NCBI GenBank assembly: GCA_003224055.1
Contig: QHYE01000021.1
Coordinates: 1 to 62,817, forward strand
Length of the DNA stretch: 62,817 nt
Direction of reading: 5' to 3'
DNA from: Acidobacteriota bacterium
Lineage (GTDB): Bacteria > Acidobacteriota > Terriglobia > Acidiferrales > UBA7541
The position numbers were made by a program, and so were the translations under genes. Below are positions 1 to 8,459 of this stretch, piece after piece; within the stretch, counting starts at the first letter, position 1; each line of letters begins with the position of its first letter. The notes beneath the pieces were generated by a model that made no database searches, was not told the DNA's origin, and saw only the letters and a list, made by a program, of their open reading frames with translations.

Positions 1-933
1 GATGTATTCCGATTTCGCTGGGAGGATACGCGCGATTTCCTTCTGGGTGTTTTCGATGCGCTCTGGAGTCGGGGGGTGCGAGGAGAAGACCTTGGGGATA
101 GTGCCGGGACGGCGCTTCTCATCGGCTTGGATGCGCTCGAAGAAGGTGACGTAGGAGTTGGGGTCGTAGCCGGCTTTGTACATGTACTGGAGGCCGAGGA
201 AATCGGCTTCGCGTTCGGCGTCGCGGCTAAACTTCAAATAGGTGATCGGAATGGCGAGGTTGAGGCCCTGATAGATGCCGTAGCCGGCCCAGCCGCCGGG
301 GCCGAGCAGGATTAGAGGAATGGTGGCGAGCTGCATGAGTTCGCCTTTGGTGGCGTTCTTCGTGCCGTGGCGGGCGGTGACGTGCGAAATTTCGTGGGCC
401 ATGACGCCGGCGAGCTCGGACTCTTCCTGGGCGCGGAGGATCAGGCCGCTATTGACGTAGAAAAAGCCGCCGGGCAGAGCGAAGGCGTTGACTTCGTCTG
501 AGTCGATGACCTTGATGGTGAAGGGCACGCGGGCGTCGGAGTTGCGGACGAGGTTCTGGCCGACGCGATTGACGTATTCGGTGACGATGGGGTCATCAAT
601 GAGCTTGGAGGAGCGCTCGACTTCCTGGGCGAGCTGCTTGCCGAGGCCAATTTCGCGTTCGAGGGAGTACAGGTTCATGCCTTTGCCGACGCTGCGGTTG
701 CCGATGGCTTCGACGTCTTCCTTGGAATTCTTGGGCTTGACCGTTTCCTGCTGCTGGACGGGTTGGGAGGCGGCGGGCTGCTGGGTTTTTGACTGCACGG
801 CAGGCTGCGGTTTGGAGGGATCCTGAGGGGGATCTTTAGGGGGATCCTGGCTTTGCGGAAGTGCGAAGGCAGGAGCGGCCATCAAGGCGCTTGCCAAGGC
901 CAATTTCAGGGCTTGCCGCAGAATCGATTGCAT
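1..933 (-). CDS. M48 family zinc metalloprotease, exported (C-terminus outside window)
   Basis: 311 codons are visible with no stop, so the 3' end lies off the left edge. The protein opens with a signal peptide of about 24 residues, followed by a Pro/Gln/Lys-rich linker to about residue 60 and then the peptidase domain. The zinc motif HEISH is at residues 180-184, and the third ligand is probably the Glu of EREAD near 240-244, the usual M48 arrangement. M48 proteins of this type (BepA/LoiP-like) act in the periplasm in quality control of outer-membrane proteins. That role here is inferred from the family. The start at 933 is supported by GGAGGT at 941-946, 7 nt upstream. A C-terminal TPR region cannot be assessed. 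Confidence 0.93.
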   Translation of the reverse strand, partial: MQSILRQALKLALASALMAAPAFALPQSQDPPKDPPQDPSKPQPAVQSKTQQPAASQPVQQQETVKPKNSKEDVEAIGNRSVGKGMNLYSLEREIGLGKQLAQEVERSSKLIDDPIVTEYVNRVGQNLVRNSDARVPFTIKVIDSDEVNAFALPGGFFYVNSGLILRAQEESELAGVMAHEISHVTARHGTKNATKGELMQLATIPLILLGPGGWAGYGIYQGLNLAIPITYLKFSRDAEREADFLGLQYMYKAGYDPNSYVTFFERIQADEKRRPGTIPKVFSSHPPTPERIENTQKEIARILPAKSEYI

Positions 934-1163
934 ATCGTGTACCTCCGCCTACCACGAGTATACACCTCGAAACCGCCGGGCAGGCACCTGCAATGTTCCA
1001 CTCACTACGATGTCAGACAGGGCGGGAAGGTTTTCTATTCCCGGGGAAGAGGCGCAAATTTGAGGTCGGGGCAAAGCGCGGAAGGTCGCGATGGAGAGAA
1101 CCGGGCAAAGGGAAACCGCGTTGTTGCGTCGTGACGAGTGTGTACCGGGCGAATTGGATGCAG

Positions 1164-1192
1164 TTGACACCCTTGGCGGGGCACTCTAGAGT
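1164..1192 (+). promoter_or_regulatory. Candidate sigma-70 promoter for the small gene at 1206
   Basis: A perfect TTGACA (1164-1169) and TAGAGT (1187-1192) are separated by 17 nt. The expected transcription start near 1199 is only about 7 nt before the ATG at 1206, so the mRNA would be almost leaderless. The rest of 934-1205 shows no gene. Confidence 0.5.
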
Positions 1193-1205
1193 CAAAGTCA
1201 GGCTT

Positions 1206-1430
1206 ATGGGCGTCTCGAAACTTCAAGTTGGGCAGCTGTGGAAGAAAGATGGGACGAAGGACATTTACCTCGTCACGAGGCTGTTTTCCGAGGCGCTAAG
1301 CACCATGGTGATCCTGCGGAAGTCCGGGTCGGAGGGCGAAGCGCAAATCCGCGTTCGCGTGGAGCGCGCGGCGGACGGCGCGCATAGCATTCCGGGATTT
1401 TCGCCCGCGCAGGAAGACGAAAAGTTCTAG
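1206..1430 (+). CDS. Small hypothetical protein, 74 aa
   Basis: A short soluble protein with no signal peptide or membrane segment. The N-terminal half (QVGQLWKKDGTKDIYLVTRL) looks like a folded beta-rich domain, and the tail is acidic. I do not recognise the family. The ATG at 1206 is preferred over upstream in-frame starts because coding-like composition begins there and a TTGACA/TAGAGT promoter ends 14 nt upstream. It converges with the bshB1-like gene, whose stop is 19 nt downstream. The Shine-Dalgarno match is weak (GTCAGG), which would fit a very short leader. Confidence 0.6.
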   Translation: MGVSKLQVGQLWKKDGTKDIYLVTRLFSEALSTMVILRKSGSEGEAQIRVRVERAADGAHSIPGFSPAQEDEKF

Positions 1431-1448
1431 CGTTCCTTCAAGCGCGCA

Positions 1449-2180
1449 TTAGATTGACCGCACTTCCAGCATTACCACATCCTCTACTTTCATCAGCTCT
1501 TTTTGCAGGAAAGGCTCGCCGTATTTCACGCCAATCATTTCGCCATAGTGGCGGGCGAGCTGGTTCATTTGGTCCTCGAGGCGGTCGATGGCGAGGAAGA
1601 CCTGCAGTTTCTTATGAGCCTTGGAGGACTCACCTTTTTGGGTCCGGAATTGCGAGGCGAAGGCGAGGATAGCTTTGTGGCGCTGGGAATATTGCGCGGT
1701 GATGTCCACAACGAAAGTGGGACGGACGTCGGCGAAGGAAGTGGCATAGAGGATCTTGAAGGGGCGGTGCGGCTCGCCTTCGAGCGGGAGCTGCTTGAGG
1801 CCGGCGAGGAAGCAGGCTTCGTAGCCGAGCGTGGAAGCGTGATAGTGGTCGGGGTGGCGTGCTTCCCAGTAGGGGAGGATGACGGTCTTCGGGCGAAGTT
1901 GGCGAAGGACGGCGGCGAGGCGGAGTTTGTGCTGCCGGGTGGGCTGGACGTCGGAATCGGGAACGCCGAGGGTGCCGCGCCACTTCGCGCGGAGGAGCTT
2001 GGCGGCTTTGGCGGCTTCCTTGGCGCGCGTTTCGGGAGTGCCGCGGGTGCCCATTTCGCCGGCCGTGAGATCGAGAATGCCGGTTTTGTAGCCGCGCTCC
2101 GCCATTTTGAGGAGCGTGCCGCCGCAGGTGAGTTCGACGTCATCGGGGTGAGCGGCGATTGCGAGCAGATCGAGATGCAT
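1449..2180 (-). CDS. bshB1: Bacillithiol biosynthesis deacetylase BshB1-like (PIG-L family)
   Basis: 243 aa of the LmbE/PIG-L fold. The zinc site AHPDD is near the N-terminus and the second metal/substrate motif RHPDH is mid-protein, both typical of BshB1. Family members hydrolyse the N-acetyl group of GlcNAc-malate during bacillithiol synthesis in the cytoplasm. BshA and BshC are not in this window. The start is placed at the ATG ending at 2180, where GGAGG sits 5 nt upstream; a longer form to 2222 would begin inside an intergenic palindrome. A related sugar or mycothiol-conjugate amidase is the main alternative. Confidence 0.85.
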   Translation of the reverse strand: MHLDLLAIAAHPDDVELTCGGTLLKMAERGYKTGILDLTAGEMGTRGTPETRAKEAAKAAKLLRAKWRGTLGVPDSDVQPTRQHKLRLAAVLRQLRPKTVILPYWEARHPDHYHASTLGYEACFLAGLKQLPLEGEPHRPFKILYATSFADVRPTFVVDITAQYSQRHKAILAFASQFRTQKGESSKAHKKLQVFLAIDRLEDQMNQLARHYGEMIGVKYGEPFLQKELMKVEDVVMLEVRSI

Positions 2181-2210
2181 GAGGGCCTCCGGCAGCTTGT
2201 GATTGTAAGG

Positions 2211-2236
2211 TAGGACGGACATTCTTGTCTGTCCTC
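2211..2236. repeat. Intergenic palindrome AGGACGGACA-TTCT-TGTCTGTCCT
   Basis: A nearly perfect 10-nt inverted repeat with a 4-nt loop lies between the divergent bshB1 and SDR genes. Its arms share the core GGACAGRC/GYCTGTCC with the longer elements at 2260-2306 and 8349-8396, so it is probably the same REP-like family. Confidence 0.6.
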
Positions 2237-2259
2237 TGTGAAGTTGAGCGGAAAAGAAA

Positions 2260-2306
2260 GAGGCAGGCCCTTCGAAGCTCAGGGCAAGCAGGAATGCCTG
2301 TCCTAC
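2260..2306. repeat. Dispersed palindromic element, copy 1
   Basis: A 47-nt stretch containing CAGGCCCTTCGAAGCTCAGG and ending GGAATGCCTGTCCTAC. It aligns over its whole length with 8349-8396, differing at only about five positions plus one gap. The ends are inverted (CAGGC ... GCCTG), so it can fold into a hairpin. It lies just upstream of the SDR gene. Confidence 0.7.
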
Positions 2307-2335
2307 GGGAATGTGTTAGGGTCGCAGATTCGAAG

Positions 2336-3085
2336 ATGATGGAAAAGGACGCAAAGCCGGACGGAGCATTGCAGGGCCGCGTGGCGCTCGTTACTGGGGC
2401 GGCGAAGCGGATCGGGCGGGCGGTGGCGGTGCGGTTGGCGGAAGAGGGCGCGGACGTTGTTGTTCACTATCGCGGTTCGAAAGAGAAAGCCGCGGAGGCC
2501 GTTGCGGAAATTGAGAAAATCGGGCGGCGCGCTGTGGCGGTTCAGGCGGACCTCGGTGATGTCTCGCAAATTAAACGCTTGATCGCTGAAGCGGGAAAAC
2601 AGTTTGGGCGGCTGGATATTTTGGTGAACAGCGCGGCGAATTTTCTGCCAGCGAGTATTGTTTCGACGACGGAGCAGGTGTGGGACGCATCACTGGGCAC
2701 AAACTTGAAGGCGCCGTTTTTCTGCGCGCAAGCGGCTGCGCCGCTGCTGAAGCGGAGCCGTGGCGCGATCATCAATTTTGCGGATGTGGGCGGGTTGCTG
2801 GCGTGGACGGGGTACATCCCTCACTGCGTTTCGAAAGCGGGCGTGATCATGCTGACGCGATGCCTGGCGAAGGAGCTTGCGCCGGAAGTGCGCGTGAATG
2901 CGATTGCGCCCGGCACGATTACGATGCCGGGAGATCCGCCGGAATGGGAAGAGGATTTCATCAAACGCGCGCCGCTGCTGCGGTCGGGCCGGCCTTCGGA
3001 TGTTGCGGAGACGGTAGTGTTTCTGGTGCGCTCGGAATTTATTACGGGTCAAGTGATCGTGGTGGATGGCGGTCGCACGTTGTGA
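2336..3085 (+). CDS. SDR-family oxidoreductase, pteridine-reductase-like, with altered catalytic Tyr
   Basis: 249 aa Rossmann protein. TGAAKRIG (20-27) is the cofactor-binding loop and resembles PTR1/FolM reductases, and NSAA near 98-101 matches the NNAG motif. Counting back from the active-site Lys167 (in HCVSK), the catalytic Tyr position 163 is His and the Ser position 150 is Asp. Asp in place of Ser is known in pteridine reductase PTR1, but loss of Tyr is not expected. It probably binds NAD(P)H; whether it reduces a pterin or an unrelated substrate cannot be told. Two ATGs (2336, 2339) are possible starts and neither has a strong ribosome-binding site. Confidence 0.85.
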   Translation: MMEKDAKPDGALQGRVALVTGAAKRIGRAVAVRLAEEGADVVVHYRGSKEKAAEAVAEIEKIGRRAVAVQADLGDVSQIKRLIAEAGKQFGRLDILVNSAANFLPASIVSTTEQVWDASLGTNLKAPFFCAQAAAPLLKRSRGAIINFADVGGLLAWTGYIPHCVSKAGVIMLTRCLAKELAPEVRVNAIAPGTITMPGDPPEWEEDFIKRAPLLRSGRPSDVAETVVFLVRSEFITGQVIVVDGGRTL

Positions 3086-3267
3086 ATAGGGCGAGACGAG
3101 CGCGAGTTTTCTTTCCGTGGCGGCGCAATGCTGAATGACCAATCCGAAGGTGGGCCGTGCAGAGAATTGCGGCGGGGTGTATTCTATGGCATTGAATGGC
3201 CGTATAAATCCGACGCGCTGGCCGCGAAACTAGCCCGAAAGCGAAAGACGAGGAACTGACCGAAGCA

Positions 3268-5946
3268 ATGGACAACGAATTAAAAACCCAGCCTCATGGA
3301 ATTCATGACGTAGAAATTCAGGAGTGGCTCGAGTCGCTGGATTCCGTACTGGAATCGAGCGGACCGGAAGTGGCAGCGGAGATTCTGGAGCGGCTGCGCG
3401 CGCACGCCACCGTCAATGGGATCGATCTACCCTTCAGCGCGAATACGCCGTATGCCAACACAATTCCCGCGCGGCTGGAACCGCTGTTCCCCGGGGATCA
3501 GGAGCTCGAGCGGCGGATCAAAAGCTTGATTCGCTGGAACGCGCTGGCGATGGTGGTGCGCGCGAATCGCGTGGAACACAACATCGGCGGGCACATTTCG
3601 ACGTATGCGTCCGCGGCGACGCTTTACGAAGTGGGCTTCAATCATTTTTTCCGCGCGCGAAGCGAGGAATTCGAAGGCGATACGGTTTATTTCCAAGGGC
3701 ACGCGTCGCCGGGAATTTACGCGCGCGCGTATCTGGAAGGCCGCATCAGCGCGCAGAAGCTGGAGAATTTCCGCCGAGAACTGAAGCCCGGGGGCGGGCT
3801 TTCTTCGTACCCGCATCCGTGGCTGATGCCGGACTTCTGGGAATTTCCGACGGTATCCATGGGCTTGAGCCCGCTCATGGCGATTTATCAGGCGCGCTTC
3901 AATCGCTATCTGGAAGATCGCGGGATGAAACCCGTGACGAATGCCAAAGTGTGGGCGTTCCTGGGCGACGGCGAGACGGACGAGCCGGAGTCTCTCGGTG
4001 CGATTACGCTGGCGTCGCGCGAGAAGCTGGACAATTTGATTTTCGTGGTCAATTGCAACTTGCAGCGGCTCGATGGGCCGGTGCGGGGCAACGGGCAGAT
4101 TATTCAGGAACTGGAATCGGCGTTCCGTGGTGCGGGCTGGAACGTGATTAAAGTTTTGTGGGGAAGCGAGTGGGATCCGATTTTGGAGCGCGACACGGAA
4201 GGCCTGCTCGTCAAGCGCATGGGCGAGCTGGTCGACGGCGAGTACCAGAAGCTGGTGGTTTCTTCCGGGGCATATGTGCGCGAGCATTTTTTTGGGAGCG
4301 ATCCGCGGCTGCTTCAGCTCGTCGAACCGATGTCGGATGAGAGCTTACGCCGGCTGCGGCTGGGCGGACACGATCCGCGCAAGGTGTATGCGGCGTACAA
4401 AGCGGCGGTCGAGCAAAAGGGCAAGCCGACGGTTATTTTGGCGCGCACGATCAAGGGTTATGGATTGGGCGAAGCGGGCGAGGGGAAGAACGTCACCCAC
4501 CAACAGAAGAAGCTGAACGAAGATGAGTTGCGGGAATTTCGGTCGCGCTTCGGGATTCCGCTGAACGATGAAGATTGCATCGAGGTGCCGTTCTACCGGC
4601 CGGCGGAGGACAGCGTCGAGATTCAATATCTGCGCGCGCGGCGCGAAGCGCTTGGCGGGTACGTTCCGACGCGCAGCATCCGTTCGAAACCGATCGTGGC
4701 GGATCACGATGAGCTTTTCAAGGAATTTCACGAAGGCAGCGAGGGCCGGGAAGTTTCCACGACGATGGCGTTCGTGCAAATGCTGCGAAAGATGCTCAAG
4801 GATCCGGAAATCGGCAAATTGATTGTGCCCATTGTGCCGGACGAAGCGCGCACTTTTGGAATGGAGTCCCTGTTCCGCACGGTGGGAATTTATTCGAGCA
4901 TCGGGCAGAAGTACGAACCTGTGGACGTGAACACGCTGCTTTATTACAAAGAAGCGAAAGACGGGCAGATTTTGGAAGAGGGCATTACGGAAGCCGGCTC
5001 GATGGCCTCGTTCATCGCTGCGGGGTCCGCCTACACGACGCACGGCATTAACACGATTCCATTTTTCATCTATTACTCGATGTTCGGCTTCCAGCGCATC
5101 GGAGATTTCATCTGGGCAGCGGCCGACATGCGCACACGCGGCTTCATGCTGGGCGGCACCGCGGGACGCACGACGCTTTCCGGAGAAGGACTCCAGCATC
5201 AGGATGGCAACAGCCACGTGCTGGCGTTGCCGGTGCCGAATGTGAAGGCGTACGATCCCGCATTTGCATTCGAATTGGCGGTGATCATTCAGGATGGCAT
5301 TCGCCGGATGTACAAAGACGGCGAAAGCATTTTCTATTACCTCACGGTCATGAACGAGCCGTACGCCATGCCGGCGATGCCGGGCGACGTAAAAGAGGGC
5401 ATTTTGAAGGGCATGTACCGGTTCCGGCGCGCGGCCAATGTGAAGTCGAAATTGCGCGCGCAACTTTTCGGCAGCGGGGCGATCTTGAATGAAGCTTTGC
5501 GGGCGCAGGAAATTCTGGAAACAAAGTACGGTGTGGCGGCGGACGTTTGGAGCGTGACCAGTTATAAGGAACTCTACAACGACGGCAATGAAACCGAACG
5601 ATGGAACCGCTTGCACCCGAGCGAAAAACCGCGTGTTCCGTTCGTTTCGCAATGCCTCGCGGACGCGCCCGGCGCGTTGGTTGCCGCTTCCGATTACCTG
5701 AAGACGCTGCCGAATATGATCAGCAAGTGGATGCCGCGGCGGCTGGCTTCGTTGGGAACGGATGGTTTTGGCCGGAGCGAAGGGCGTACGTCGTTGCGCG
5801 ATTTCTTCGAGGTCGATGCCCGCTTCATTGCAGTGGCGACGCTTCACGAGCTGTTCGCGGATGGGAAGTTAGAGCGCTCCGTCCTCGATAAAGCGATCAA
5901 GGATCTGGGCATTAACGCCGACAAACCGAATCCAGTGATTTCCTGA
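3268..5946 (+). CDS. aceE: Pyruvate dehydrogenase E1 component, homodimeric type
   Basis: 892 aa, the usual length for AceE. The thiamine-diphosphate motif runs from GDGETDEPE near residue 233 to NCN about 30 residues later. The N-terminus (DVEIQEWLESLDSVL) and the block GMESLFRTVGIYSS are typical of the single-chain E1 rather than the alpha/beta form. It decarboxylates pyruvate and acetylates the lipoyl domain of E2 in the cytoplasmic pyruvate dehydrogenase complex. Neither E2 (aceF) nor lpd is nearby, so the gene stands alone here. About 180 nt separate it from the SDR gene, and it converges with the Nudix gene. Confidence 0.97.
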   Translation: MDNELKTQPHGIHDVEIQEWLESLDSVLESSGPEVAAEILERLRAHATVNGIDLPFSANTPYANTIPARLEPLFPGDQELERRIKSLIRWNALAMVVRANRVEHNIGGHISTYASAATLYEVGFNHFFRARSEEFEGDTVYFQGHASPGIYARAYLEGRISAQKLENFRRELKPGGGLSSYPHPWLMPDFWEFPTVSMGLSPLMAIYQARFNRYLEDRGMKPVTNAKVWAFLGDGETDEPESLGAITLASREKLDNLIFVVNCNLQRLDGPVRGNGQIIQELESAFRGAGWNVIKVLWGSEWDPILERDTEGLLVKRMGELVDGEYQKLVVSSGAYVREHFFGSDPRLLQLVEPMSDESLRRLRLGGHDPRKVYAAYKAAVEQKGKPTVILARTIKGYGLGEAGEGKNVTHQQKKLNEDELREFRSRFGIPLNDEDCIEVPFYRPAEDSVEIQYLRARREALGGYVPTRSIRSKPIVADHDELFKEFHEGSEGREVSTTMAFVQMLRKMLKDPEIGKLIVPIVPDEARTFGMESLFRTVGIYSSIGQKYEPVDVNTLLYYKEAKDGQILEEGITEAGSMASFIAAGSAYTTHGINTIPFFIYYSMFGFQRIGDFIWAAADMRTRGFMLGGTAGRTTLSGEGLQHQDGNSHVLALPVPNVKAYDPAFAFELAVIIQDGIRRMYKDGESIFYYLTVMNEPYAMPAMPGDVKEGILKGMYRFRRAANVKSKLRAQLFGSGAILNEALRAQEILETKYGVAADVWSVTSYKELYNDGNETERWNRLHPSEKPRVPFVSQCLADAPGALVAASDYLKTLPNMISKWMPRRLASLGTDGFGRSEGRTSLRDFFEVDARFIAVATLHELFADGKLERSVLDKAIKDLGINADKPNPVIS

Positions 5947-5993
5947 GAGAGTTGCTGCAGCATTGGCCACGGCACGAACTATCGTGCAGCGTT

Positions 5994-6419
5994 TCAGGCG
6001 GAGTTCTCCAGAATTTCACGAGGCTTGATGCGGCCGGTGGCAAGCTGGGCGACGAGCTGAGCGTTGGCCGGCAGGAAATCGTAGGCTCCCAATTCTTTGG
6101 GAAGCACCCACGCAATTTGTTCGAACGCGCGAGGCGTGATTTCCGATTCTCCGATCTCGACCGCATAAAAAAGAATTTCCAGATCCTCCGGCGTTGCGGC
6201 GTACTTGTGGACCGTCCGCCCGATCGGCACGCTTCTTTGCATCCTCGCGCCAAGCTCCTCCTTCAGCTCGCGTGCGAGAGCCATTTCCGGAGTCTCCCCA
6301 GGTTCCGCTTTTCCGCCGGGAAATTCCCATTTAAGTGGAGACGTGTCATTGCGCTTGCGCTGGCCAATCAGCAGACGCCGGTCACCGCGTTCGATGACAG
6401 CGGCAACGACGGTCTTCAT
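5994..6419 (-). CDS. Nudix hydrolase, MutT-like
   Basis: 141 aa. The Nudix box begins GGKAEPGETPEMALARELKE and continues EELG, matching GX5EX7REUXEEXGU. The proteins closest in style are (d)NTP pyrophosphatases such as MutT, which clear 8-oxo-dGTP, but the substrate is not determined by sequence alone. The ATG at 6419 overlaps the stop of the upstream BtuF-like gene in an ATGA, so the two are translationally coupled. Confidence 0.9.
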   Translation of the reverse strand: MKTVVAAVIERGDRRLLIGQRKRNDTSPLKWEFPGGKAEPGETPEMALARELKEELGARMQRSVPIGRTVHKYAATPEDLEILFYAVEIGESEITPRAFEQIAWVLPKELGAYDFLPANAQLVAQLATGRIKPREILENSA

Positions 6420-7207
6420 CGCGATCCCCGGAGTTGATTTGCGGAATGCAGAAGCCTGTAGAGTGCGCGCGCGCCCTCGATAAGAGGCGGTCCGGGAGTG
6501 TTCAGTAGCTCGTCGCGAACAACGTGTACATGGCGCTCGCGAATCGCCGCCACGTCTCGCCACGCTTTCACTTCGTACGTTTTCCGAGGATCCGGTTTGT
6601 CACCGGTGGCGGCCCAGGCCAGCACGATGGCTTCGGGCTGGGCGGCGGCAACTTCTTCCTCCGTGACGCTTTTGCCCGCGGGCACAACCATTTCGCCGCC
6701 GCAGATTCTCACAAGCTCAGCGACCCAGGGAGGGGAACTGATTCTCGGATTCGGCCAGGCTTCGCAGTAGACGCGCACTCTGCGCTTCGTTCGCCGCGAC
6801 TTGTTCGCAATTGCCGCAAACTTGTGCCGCATCTGCCGTATGAGACGGCTAGCCGCGGCCGCGCGTTGCGTCAGCGCTCCAATGAGGAGGATATCGGCCT
6901 CGATATCGGAGAGCGTCCGCGGATTCATGGCCAGAAAATTCAGCGGATGTTCCAGGAGCTTAGCGACGGTCTCTTGTTTATAAGGAACGGAACCAATCAC
7001 GAGAGTAGGTTTCAGCCGCAGGATGTCCTCGACGGACTCCATGTGCCAGGAGTCGCCAAGCATTGGGAGTTTTGAAACCGGGGCGACATCGGGGCACCAT
7101 CTCGTGACTCCGACGAGGGATTTCCGCGCGCCGATCGCGCACAAGATCGATGTGGCGCTGGGCGCAAGCGAAACGATGCGCAACGCTGCTCGTCGAGGGG
7201 CCTTCAT
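6416..7207 (-). CDS. BtuF-like periplasmic-binding-fold protein, apparently without signal peptide
   Basis: 263 aa. The N-terminus RIVSLAPSATSILCAIGA and the segment LGDSWHMESVEDILRLKPTL are typical of the cobalamin/iron-chelate substrate-binding family (Peripla_BP_2). From the ATG at 7207 there is no signal peptide or lipobox; upstream codons are in frame to 7618 but run into the promoter region of the divergent gene and are not protein-like. The protein is therefore predicted cytoplasmic, unlike BtuF of B12 import systems. No permease or ATPase gene is adjacent. It is coupled to the downstream Nudix gene by an ATGA overlap. Confidence 0.8.
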   Translation of the reverse strand: MKAPRRAALRIVSLAPSATSILCAIGARKSLVGVTRWCPDVAPVSKLPMLGDSWHMESVEDILRLKPTLVIGSVPYKQETVAKLLEHPLNFLAMNPRTLSDIEADILLIGALTQRAAAASRLIRQMRHKFAAIANKSRRTKRRVRVYCEAWPNPRISSPPWVAELVRICGGEMVVPAGKSVTEEEVAAAQPEAIVLAWAATGDKPDPRKTYEVKAWRDVAAIRERHVHVVRDELLNTPGPPLIEGARALYRLLHSANQLRGSR

Positions 7208-7319
7208 GGTTTCCGGGAAAGCATAGCAGAGGCGATGGCGTCCCGCCGAAGCACAGGTCTGGATTGACGCGGCCTTGCGAGTATGATGCACTTCGTTCCC
7301 TGATCCCTGGAGGACGCTC

Positions 7320-8339
7320 GTGCGATTTTCGTTGCTTGCTCTTGTTCTTGTTCTGCCGCTTTCCGCCTCGACGCGCGCGCAATCTGTGCCGTCGAAACCC
7401 GAAGTCGTTCCGTACCACGCGACGATTGAGAGCGTGAAGTACGTGTTCGGTGTGGCCGCGCCGGTCGCGCATCTAAAACCGGGCAATATTCTCGAAGCGA
7501 ATTCGCTGGACTGTTTTGGGAATGCCATCAAGAAGCCTGGAGATCCGCTTACCCTGGTCAAAGGCGATAATCCGCTGACGGGCCCATTTTTTATTGATGG
7601 CGCGGAACCGGGGGACACGCTCGTCGTTCATATTCTCGATTTGCAGGTGGATGGCAACCATGGAATCGGCGCGTTTGCGCCGGGATTCGGCGCGCTCAAT
7701 CAAACCAATTACACGCCGATGCTGCATGCGCCGCTGCCGGAGAAAATCTGGTTTTATCCCATCGATCACGCCAGTAACACGGCGACGTTTCAGGCGCTCG
7801 ATTCGAATTACAAGGTGAAAATACCGCTACATCCGTTTCTCGGCTGCATCGGAGTTGCGCCCGCGGGCGGCGAAGCGCGCAGTTCCATCGTGCCCGCGGA
7901 GTTCGGCGGGAACATGGATGCGCCGGAAGCTTCGGCGGGAAACACGCTTTATTTGCCGGTGAATGTTTCGGGCGCGCTTTTTTATTTTGGCGACGGCCAT
8001 GCGGCGATGGGCGACGGCGAAATCGCCGGGACTGCGATCGAAGTGCCGATGAAAGCGCGGCTGCAATTTGACCTGGTGAAGGGAAAGCATACGAACTGGC
8101 CGCGCTTCGAGAACGAAAAGGAGATCATGGCTGTTGGTGCTTATCGCCCACTGGACGACGCGTTGCGCATCGCGTACACGGAGCTGGTGAGCTGGATCCA
8201 CGCAGATTACGGGCTCTCCGAGCTCGACGCGTATCAATTGCTTTCACAGGTGGGGAAGGTCCATGTCACGGAGATGGTGGATCCGAACTACGTGGTGATC
8301 GCCTCCATCGAGAAAAAGTATCTGCCCGCGAAGAAGTGA
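7320..8339 (+). CDS. Exported acetamidase/formamidase-family protein
   Basis: 339 aa starting at GTG with GGAGGA 5 nt upstream. A signal peptide ends near ALA-type residues STRAQS (about residue 21). The rest matches the FmdA/AmdA family: GPFFIDGAEPGDTLVVHI, DGNHGIG, FLGCIGVAPAGGE and YFGDGHAAMGDGEIAGTAIE are hallmark blocks. Family enzymes hydrolyse formamide or short amides to ammonia plus the acid. The signal peptide points to a periplasmic version, seen in soil bacteria. Divergent from the BtuF-like gene. Confidence 0.9.
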   Translation: MRFSLLALVLVLPLSASTRAQSVPSKPEVVPYHATIESVKYVFGVAAPVAHLKPGNILEANSLDCFGNAIKKPGDPLTLVKGDNPLTGPFFIDGAEPGDTLVVHILDLQVDGNHGIGAFAPGFGALNQTNYTPMLHAPLPEKIWFYPIDHASNTATFQALDSNYKVKIPLHPFLGCIGVAPAGGEARSSIVPAEFGGNMDAPEASAGNTLYLPVNVSGALFYFGDGHAAMGDGEIAGTAIEVPMKARLQFDLVKGKHTNWPRFENEKEIMAVGAYRPLDDALRIAYTELVSWIHADYGLSELDAYQLLSQVGKVHVTEMVDPNYVVIASIEKKYLPAKK

Positions 8340-8348
8340 GCATTTTCG

Positions 8349-8396
8349 GAGGACAGGCCCTTCGCGGCTCAGGGTAGGCGGGAATGCCTGTCCTAC
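8349..8396. repeat. Dispersed palindromic element, copy 2
   Basis: A 48-nt sequence starting GAGGACAGGCCCTTCGCGGC and ending GGAATGCCTGTCCTAC, aligned throughout with 2260-2306. The arms GGACAGGC and GCCTGTCC are exact inverted repeats. It occupies most of the gap between the acetamidase-like and NifU-like genes. Confidence 0.75.
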
Positions 8397-8459
8397 ACCG
8401 CGTGGATTTCATTCTTGGCGCGTTGCAGCGGCGGCAGTGCCTTTGCCATACTCTCGAAG

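Noticed and set aside
1503-2213. 236-aa plus-strand frame opposite bshB1
   Set aside because: The minus frame has AHPDD and RHPDH zinc motifs and a ribosome-binding site; the plus frame is a Gly/Glu/Val-rich shadow.
4345-5847. 500-aa open frame on the minus strand inside aceE
   Set aside because: It is antisense to a clear AceE with intact motifs, and its Arg/His-rich composition is what high-GC antisense frames give.
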